From an uncultured Oscillospiraceae bacterium (lineage in GTDB: Bacteria; Bacillota; Clostridia; Oscillospirales; Acutalibacteraceae): a stretch of DNA of 12,162 nucleotides. A program made the translations under genes and the position numbers. The stretch's first letter is position 1, and each line of letters opens with the position of its first letter. The notes below the pieces were generated by a model. It was not told where the DNA came from, did no database searches, and was given only the letters and a program-made list of their open reading frames with translations. The stretch is from assembly GCA_900552225.1 (NCBI GenBank), contig URYX01000035.1, positions 1-12,162 of the forward strand. The letters run 5' to 3'. Below, in pieces: positions 7,372 to 12,162 of the stretch.

Positions 7372-8253
7372 ATGTCAAGATTTTTGTCTGTGTTGGCGGT
7401 ATGCGCAGTGCTGATGGGGCTGTTTGTCGGCATCGGAGCCGTATCCGCGGCGGCCGAGGGCTCGGAATACGTCGTGGTGCTGGAGGATTTTGAGGACGCG
7501 GAGCGTGTGCAGTCGTTTTTGCCGGTTCCGCCGCAGGACGGCACGATGATCCAGACCAAGAGCAAGGCCTATCGGGGCTCTGCCTGCGGACTGTTTGTCA
7601 ACAGTGCGGCCTACGGTGCGGTCAAGGACAATGCCGATTATGCCAACAAGGTGCTGCTGACCTACGACAACCAGCTGATGGCGGACGGACAGTCCAACGT
7701 GTTTGATGCCTTCCGCCTGTATATCCAGAATCCGGGGGAGGAGGTCACCTTCCGGATGCAGTTTGTGACGGCACTCGGCAACACCTTCTTCTGCGATGCC
7801 TCCATCCCGCACAGCGAGGAGTTTGTGGCCTATGATTTCCCGATCCGGGAATGCCGGAAAAACTCCATGGAGTCGAAGGAGACCTTCGGAGGCGAAACGG
7901 ATCCGTTCAATGCGCAGATTTGGGAGATTTTGTTCGTCTATGTGTCCGATACGCGGGATCTGAAGCTGTATGTGGACGATCTGAGTCTGGTGAAATATGA
8001 CATGGACGAGGAGCCGGTGACTACGCAGCCCGAGGAGACCACCACGACCACGGAGCCGACGCAGTCCACGATTGCGTCCACCGTGACGACGGCTTCCCGC
8101 AGCACGGCTTCGACCACCGGCACCTCTGCGCAGGAGAGCCCGTCGGAGGGCTTCCCGGTCTGGGGCATTGTGCTGATTGCGGTGGGCGTGCTGGCCGTGG
8201 CGGCAGGCATCTTTGCCGTGTGCCGCATCGTCAAAAGAAAGAAGTCGGCCTGA
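7372..8253 (+). CDS. Membrane-anchored single-copy relative of the upstream surface protein
   Basis: A 293-residue exported protein. The signal peptide runs to about VSA (residue 27). One beta-rich domain (about 34-205) opens with VVLEDFEDAERVQ and closes with LKLYVDDLSLVKYD, the start and end pattern of CBM11/CIA30-like jelly-roll modules. The interior AYGAVKDNADY, VLLTYDN, DAFRLYIQNPG and EEFVAYDFPI line up with the repeats of the preceding gene, so the two are relatives. A Thr/Ser/Glu linker (217-259) leads to a membrane helix (VWGIVLIAVGVLAVAAGIF) and a basic tail KRKKSA. There is no PxTG before that helix, so it is probably a membrane-anchored protein, not wall-linked. AAGGAGG (7358-7364) lies 7 nt before ATG 7372 and 4 nt before ATG 7369; the former is chosen, with one residue difference. 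It follows its neighbour by 25 bp. Function is not known; binding is inferred. Confidence 0.82.
   Translation: MSRFLSVLAVCAVLMGLFVGIGAVSAAAEGSEYVVVLEDFEDAERVQSFLPVPPQDGTMIQTKSKAYRGSACGLFVNSAAYGAVKDNADYANKVLLTYDNQLMADGQSNVFDAFRLYIQNPGEEVTFRMQFVTALGNTFFCDASIPHSEEFVAYDFPIRECRKNSMESKETFGGETDPFNAQIWEILFVYVSDTRDLKLYVDDLSLVKYDMDEEPVTTQPEETTTTTEPTQSTIASTVTTASRSTASTTGTSAQESPSEGFPVWGIVLIAVGVLAVAAGIFAVCRIVKRKKSA
8020..8148 (+). repeat. Thr/Ser-rich linker before the membrane anchor
   Basis: About 43 codons rich in Thr, Ser, Glu and Pro separate the binding-like domain from the C-terminal membrane helix and would lift the domain through the cell wall. The composition is like the linker at 6501-6663 but less repetitive. 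Confidence 0.8.
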
Positions 8254-8264
8254 ACATAGGCCGG

Positions 8265-8282
8265 ACGGCAGACGGATGCCGT
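8265..8282 (+). other. Small hairpin after the surface-protein gene
   Basis: ACGGCA (8265-8270) and TGCCGT (8277-8282) form a 6-bp stem with a 6-base loop, 11 nt after the stop codon and just before the larger hairpin. It is weak alone; together they form a double-hairpin spacer. Confidence 0.35.
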
Positions 8283-8290
8283 AGGTGCGC

Positions 8291-8328
8291 CCGGGCATAG
8301 GGGCGGCAGGTGCTGCTCCTATGCCCGG
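8291..8328 (+). other. Strong 17-bp GC-rich hairpin between surface-protein and SBP B genes
   Basis: The arm CCGGGCATAGG (8291-8301) pairs perfectly with CCTATGCCCGG (8318-8328). The inner bases extend the stem by six more pairs, two of them G-U, leaving a four-base loop AGGT (8308-8311). It starts 37 nt after the stop of the gene before. No T-run follows, so it is not a textbook intrinsic terminator. It may attenuate transcription, mark a processing point or protect the upstream mRNA end. Confidence 0.6.
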
Positions 8329-8359
8329 CGGCCGCGGCGCATGAATCTCGGAGAAGGGC

Positions 8360-8380
8360 CTGTTTCCTTGAGAGAAACGG
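8360..8380 (+). promoter_or_regulatory. Hairpin touching the SBP B ribosome binding site
   Basis: GTTTC (8362-8366) pairs with GAAAC (8374-8378), extended by a T-G and a C-G pair that use the first two bases of the GGAAGGG ribosome binding site (8379-8385). It could modestly limit translation of SBP B. The remainder of the 139-bp gap (8254-8392) shows no gene and no clear -35/-10 promoter. Confidence 0.3.
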
Positions 8381-8392
8381 AAGGGTGTAGGT

Positions 8393-11293
8393 ATGAATCG
8401 TATAAATCCGTTGTCCGCTTGGCGAAAAAAGATGGTTTCTGCGGGAGCGGCGCTGTGCCTGCTGGCAGGCTCTCTGCCGTGTATCGGGGTGCAGGCCCGG
8501 GCGGCGCAGGCGGTGCTCTCCGGGACAGAGCCGACCGACAGCACCTCCGTTCTGGATTATGCCCGGTACCGTGCGCTTCACGCGGATGCGGTGCCGCTGC
8601 AGGAGACCCGGGTGCTCGGGGAATGCAGCGCGGCGGGCGGTCAGGCGGAATCCGGTGTGCCGCATGACGGCAAGACCGGTACGGTGCGGTGGAATGCGGA
8701 GGGCGATTTCGCGGAATGGACGGTGGAGCTTCCGTCGGACGGGCTTTACAGCGTGGCGCTGACCTATCAGGCGCTGCCGGGCAAGGGCGCGGATCCGGAG
8801 CTTTCGCTGCAGATCAACGGGGAACTGCCCTTTTCCGAGGCGGAGTCCCTGTCCCTGTACCGTGTCTGGAGGGATACCGTCGGGCCGGAGGAGCCGTTGG
8901 AAACGGATGCGTTCGGCAATGAATTGGCCTCGGATAAGATCGAGGTGTTTGCATGGATCACCGAGCCCCTGCGGGACAAGAGCGGCAGCTACCGCGACCC
9001 CTATCAGCTGTATTTCAGAGCGGGAATTAATACGCTGCGGCTGACGGCGGTGCATGAATGCATTGCGGTGGCCTCTGTCACACTGTACAGAGAGCAGGAG
9101 CTGCCGGATTATGCCGCATACAGTGCCGGATGGGACGAGGATGCCATCCGGCGGCAGGAGCTTCATTACAGCAGAACCTATCAGGCGGAGCGGCCGGACG
9201 CCACTTCCACCACTGTGCTCAGCGCGGCGTATGACCGTACCAGTGTCTATACGGAGCCGTCCGATCCGGCGGTCATGAAGCGCAATATCCTGGGAGGCGA
9301 GGAATGGGCCTATGCCTCCCAGTGGGCCGATTGGAACCTGACGGTTCCGGAGGACGGCTATTATAAGATAACCTTGAAATACCGACAAAACTATGTGCGC
9401 GGTCTGTACACAACCCGCCGCATTTCCATAGACGGGCAGCTCCTGTTTGAGGAGATGGGAAACGTGCAGTTTCCCTATTCCAACTCTTGGGAGAGCAAAA
9501 CGCTGGGCAACGACGACGGAGATTTCCTGTTTTATCTGACCGAGGGGGAGCATACGCTCCGGATTGAGGCGATTCCGGGGGATACGGCGGAATCGCTGCA
9601 GCGCCTTACGGCGGCCTGGGAGGAGCTCGGGACCCTGTACCGTCAGATCGTCATGATTACCGGCTCCTCTCCGGATATTTATTTTGACTATTCGCTGGAT
9701 AAGGATATTCCGAACCTTCTCAACCGGTTTTTGGATGTGGCGGATGTGCTGCGCACGGAAACCGATCGGATGGAGGCGCTGTCCGGAAAAAGCGGCAGTG
9801 CCGCCAACCAGCTGATCCGTTTGGCGGAGCAGCTGGAGAGCTTTACGCAGAAGCCGTATACGATCTCCCGCCGGCTGTCGCAGTTCCGGGAGAATATTTC
9901 GTCGCTTGCCGCCTGGATTCTGCAGCGCCGGGAGCAGCCGCTGGCCCTCGATTACATCGTGGTGCACTCTGCGGATACGGAGGCCCCGGCACTGGAGCAT
10001 TCCTTCTGGAAGGAGCTTTGGTACCAGGTACGCATTTTCCTTGCCTCTTTTACGACGGATTACAACAACGTGCCGCTGCAGGAGGGACAGGGAGAAGCAC
10101 TGGAGGTCTGGCTCGGCAGCGGCCGTGACCAGATGTACATTCTGCGGAATCTGATTGACCGCGATTTCTCCCGCAGCAGCAACGTCAACGTGACGCTGAA
10201 GCTGGTAGGGGCCGGCATCCTGACGCAGGCCGTGATGGCGGGTGTGGGGCCGGATGTGGCGCTGGATGCGGGTCGCACACTGCCGGTGGATCTGGCACTG
10301 CGCGGTGCGCTGCAGCCCCTGGAGGGCCGGGAGGGATATGAGGAGACGGTTGCCGCGTATATGCCTACCTCTCTGGTGCCGTATACTCTGGAGGGGCACG
10401 TGTACGGCCTGCCGCAGACCGAGGTATTCAATATGCTGTTTTACCGCGAGGACATTCTCGGCGAGATGGGCCTTGCCGTGCCGCAGACGTGGGAGGAGCT
10501 GTATGCCATAGCGCCGATTCTGCAGCGCAGCAACAAGGAAATCGGACTGCCGGCGGATGCCGCAACCTTCTATATGCTGCTGCTGCAGAAGGGAGGCTTC
10601 CCCTATACGGAGGACCGCACGGCGACGCTGCTGGACAGCGACGTGGCGTATGAGGCGTTTCTCGAATGGTGCACGCTGTATACGCAGTACGGCTTTTCCC
10701 TGTATAAGGATGACCTCAACCGCTTCAGCTCGGGAGAGATGCCGCTGACGGTCATGCCGTATACGTTTTACTGTCAGCTGCTGATTGCCGCACCGGAGAT
10801 CAAGGGGCGCTGGAAGATGGCGCAGCTTCCGGGAACCGTGCGGGAGGACGGCACGGTGGACCGCAGCGACAATACCTCCTCCTCGGCCTGTGTGATGCTG
10901 GCGGATACCGAGCATCCGGAGGAGGCATGGCAGTTTATGCGCTGGTTTGTGTCGGCGGAGGTGCAGGCGGAGTACGGGCGGCAGATCGAGGCCGTGCTGG
11001 GAACCGCCAGCCGTTATACGCCCGCCAATACCGAGGCTATCCGCCGACTGAGCTGGACGGCCGAGGAGGCCGAGCTGCTGCTGAGTCAGTGGGCCTGCAC
11101 CGACAATATTCCCGAGGTGCCGGGCGGCTATTATATCGGCCGCAACCTGAATAACGCATTCCGGGCGGTGCTGTATGCGGGGGAAAACCCGCGGGAAATG
11201 CTGCTGCAGTGGAATGAGGAAATCAATCGGGAGATCCTGCGCAAGCGGAAGGCCTATGGGCTGACCGGGGCGCAGAAGAAAGGAGCAAGATGA
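8393..11293 (+). CDS. Large exported multidomain solute-binding protein (SBP B)
   Basis: A 966-residue receptor. A signal peptide (basic MNRINPLSAWRKK, hydrophobic core, likely cut near QARA, about residue 38) has no lipobox: the Cys in the core sits in SLPC. A first beta-sandwich region (about 73-238) has WTVELPSDGLYSVALTYQ. A second (about 261-405) has WNLTVPEDGYYKITLKYRQN, RRISIDGQLLF and a YLTEGEHTLRIE strand; both resemble CBM35/CBM6-like galactose-binding folds. A mainly helical stretch (about 405-555) follows. The C-terminal solute-binding domain (about 565-955) shows GPDVAL, HVYGLPQTEVFNMLFYRED, a PQTWEELYAIAPIL helix and HPEEAWQFMRWF. Ordinary sugar SBPs are half this length. I recall about 970-residue SBPs of this layout near DUF5696 genes in Paenibacillus-type clusters. 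ATG 8393 follows GGAAGGG (8379-8385) by 7 nt. The end overlaps the next permease by ATGA, so the receptor and permease C probably belong together. Confidence 0.88.
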   Translation: MNRINPLSAWRKKMVSAGAALCLLAGSLPCIGVQARAAQAVLSGTEPTDSTSVLDYARYRALHADAVPLQETRVLGECSAAGGQAESGVPHDGKTGTVRWNAEGDFAEWTVELPSDGLYSVALTYQALPGKGADPELSLQINGELPFSEAESLSLYRVWRDTVGPEEPLETDAFGNELASDKIEVFAWITEPLRDKSGSYRDPYQLYFRAGINTLRLTAVHECIAVASVTLYREQELPDYAAYSAGWDEDAIRRQELHYSRTYQAERPDATSTTVLSAAYDRTSVYTEPSDPAVMKRNILGGEEWAYASQWADWNLTVPEDGYYKITLKYRQNYVRGLYTTRRISIDGQLLFEEMGNVQFPYSNSWESKTLGNDDGDFLFYLTEGEHTLRIEAIPGDTAESLQRLTAAWEELGTLYRQIVMITGSSPDIYFDYSLDKDIPNLLNRFLDVADVLRTETDRMEALSGKSGSAANQLIRLAEQLESFTQKPYTISRRLSQFRENISSLAAWILQRREQPLALDYIVVHSADTEAPALEHSFWKELWYQVRIFLASFTTDYNNVPLQEGQGEALEVWLGSGRDQMYILRNLIDRDFSRSSNVNVTLKLVGAGILTQAVMAGVGPDVALDAGRTLPVDLALRGALQPLEGREGYEETVAAYMPTSLVPYTLEGHVYGLPQTEVFNMLFYREDILGEMGLAVPQTWEELYAIAPILQRSNKEIGLPADAATFYMLLLQKGGFPYTEDRTATLLDSDVAYEAFLEWCTLYTQYGFSLYKDDLNRFSSGEMPLTVMPYTFYCQLLIAAPEIKGRWKMAQLPGTVREDGTVDRSDNTSSSACVMLADTEHPEEAWQFMRWFVSAEVQAEYGRQIEAVLGTASRYTPANTEAIRRLSWTAEEAELLLSQWACTDNIPEVPGGYYIGRNLNNAFRAVLYAGENPREMLLQWNEEINREILRKRKAYGLTGAQKKGAR

Positions 11294-12162
11294 GCATGGC
11301 TCATACCAAACCCTGTTCGGAGGGCTTTTGGACGCGCGTCTGGCGCGCCCGGGTCAGTTATTTCATGATTGCCCCTTTCGGAGCCGTATTTTTTCTGTTT
11401 ACCGTATTGCCGGTGCTGATGTCGATTTTCCTGAGCTTTACGGACTACGATATGCTGAACCTGTCCTCGTTTACGGGCCTGGACAACTATCTGCGGATGT
11501 TTCTGGACGATGACATTTTTCTGATTGCGCTGAAAAACACCCTGGTGTTTGCGCTGATTACGGGCCCCATCAGCTATTTTCTCTGCTTTTTCTTTGCCTG
11601 GCTGATCAACGAGCTGCATTCCGTGCTGCGTTCCTTTGTGACGCTGATTTTCTACGCGCCGGTGCTGTCGGGCAGCGTCTATACGGTCTGGCAGTTTCTG
11701 TTCAGCTCGGATCAGTACGGCTTTATCAACGGCGTGCTGATGAATCTCGGACTGATCCAGGAGCCGATTGCCTGGCTGGCGGATGCCGGATATATTATGC
11801 CGACGCTGATTGTGGTGCAGCTGTGGATGAGCCTCGGCACCGGATTTCTGGCCTTTATTGCCGGACTTCAGGGAGTCGATACGACGCTTTACGAGGCCGC
11901 CAACATCGACGGGGTCAAAAACCGGTTTCAGGAGCTGTGGTATGTGACTCTGCCGCAGATGGCCCCGCAGATGATGTTCGGAGCGGTGATGCAGATCGTG
12001 GCCTCCTTCTCGGTCGGTGGAATTTCCGTCACCCTGGCCGGCTTCCCCAGCACCGAGTATGCCGGTGAAACCATCGTCACTCACATGATGGATTACGGCA
12101 GTGTGCGGTATGAGATGGGGTATGCCTGTGCCATTGCATGCTTTTTGTTCTTCATGATGTAT
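11290..12162 (+). CDS. Sugar ABC transporter permease, MalF/UgpA-type (permease C, 3' truncated)
   Basis: The frame is open from ATG 11290 through 291 codons to the window edge without a stop. After an N-terminal tail, SYFMIAPFGAVFFLFTVLPVLMSIFLSFTDYD matches the first membrane helix and following loop of UgpA/MalF-type permeases. NYLRMFLDDDIFLIALKNTLVF is the standard loop and second helix. IAGLQGVDTTLYEAANIDGV carries a canonical EAA loop, with Glu at residue 202, followed by LWYVTLPQMAPQM. The start overlaps the SBP B stop (ATGA); AAAGGAG at 11279-11285 has a 4-nt spacer, and an alternative ATG at 11296 would have 10. This permease is more canonical than permease A and is clearly not a copy of it, so a second importer begins here. 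Its MalG-type partner is expected just beyond the window. Confidence 0.93.
   Translation, partial: MSMAHTKPCSEGFWTRVWRARVSYFMIAPFGAVFFLFTVLPVLMSIFLSFTDYDMLNLSSFTGLDNYLRMFLDDDIFLIALKNTLVFALITGPISYFLCFFFAWLINELHSVLRSFVTLIFYAPVLSGSVYTVWQFLFSSDQYGFINGVLMNLGLIQEPIAWLADAGYIMPTLIVVQLWMSLGTGFLAFIAGLQGVDTTLYEAANIDGVKNRFQELWYVTLPQMAPQMMFGAVMQIVASFSVGGISVTLAGFPSTEYAGETIVTHMMDYGSVRYEMGYACAIACFLFFMMY

Noticed and set aside
3504..7565. A 1353-codon open frame on the minus strand across SBP A and both surface-protein genes
   Set aside because: Its protein is rich in His, Arg, Gln, Gly and Ile in a pattern that mirrors the sense codons, with low-complexity Gly/Arg exactly opposite the Thr linker. It has no domain, no signal and no convincing start. 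High GC at third positions leaves the opposite frame open.
8291..8328. Calling the large hairpin an intrinsic terminator outright
   Set aside because: No run of T follows the stem; the next bases are GC-rich, so termination is only one possibility.
7375..8544. A minus-strand frame spanning the single-domain gene and the following gap
   Set aside because: No recognisable protein features and it crosses the hairpin spacer; the sense gene has a signal peptide, linker and anchor.
8231..10915. An 894-codon open frame on the minus strand opposite SBP B
   Set aside because: Same artefact of codon bias; the sense frame has recognisable SBP motifs and an RBS, and the antisense one has neither.

Overview
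The window is one co-directional (+ strand) carbohydrate-uptake and surface-display locus. It probably comes from a gut-type Clostridia/Firmicutes bacterium; an Oscillospiraceae/Ruminococcaceae relative is my inference. The grounds are a fairly high GC content, strong AGGAGG-type ribosome binding sites, lipoprotein and PxTG-type surface anchors, long Thr-rich linkers of the kind common in ruminococcal surface proteins, and CUT1-type sugar ABC genes without a dedicated ATPase. No RNA gene, insertion sequence, CRISPR array or phage gene was seen.

Layout. (1) Positions 3-1466: the 3' part of a DUF5696-type protein, a glycoside-hydrolase-like candidate enzyme. (2) 1463-2347 and 2360-3352: a pair of sugar ABC permeases, translationally coupled to the gene before. 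(3) 3414-5282: a lipoprotein substrate-binding protein (SBP A) with an extra C-terminal carbohydrate-binding-like beta-sandwich domain. (4) 5343-7346 and 7372-8253: two exported proteins built from the same beta-rich domain, with three copies and one copy respectively. They carry Thr-rich linkers and C-terminal anchors, one PETG-type and one plain membrane tail. (5) 8254-8392: a gap with a 17-bp GC-rich hairpin and a smaller hairpin next to the following ribosome binding site. (6) 8393-11293: a very large exported SBP B (966 aa) with N-terminal beta-sandwich domains, a helical middle and a C-terminal solute-binding domain. (7) 11290-12162: the first permease of a second transporter, overlapping SBP B by ATGA and running off the window.

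How the genes may work together (inference): two CUT1 importers, each with an SBP that carries additional binding domains, flank a set of wall- or membrane-anchored binding-domain proteins. The DUF5696 protein may process the glycan. The energising ATPase is probably a shared MsmX-like protein encoded elsewhere. The most novel part is the family of about 170-residue domains in the two middle proteins, together with the SBP-to-binding-domain fusions around them. The substrate cannot be read from the sequence.
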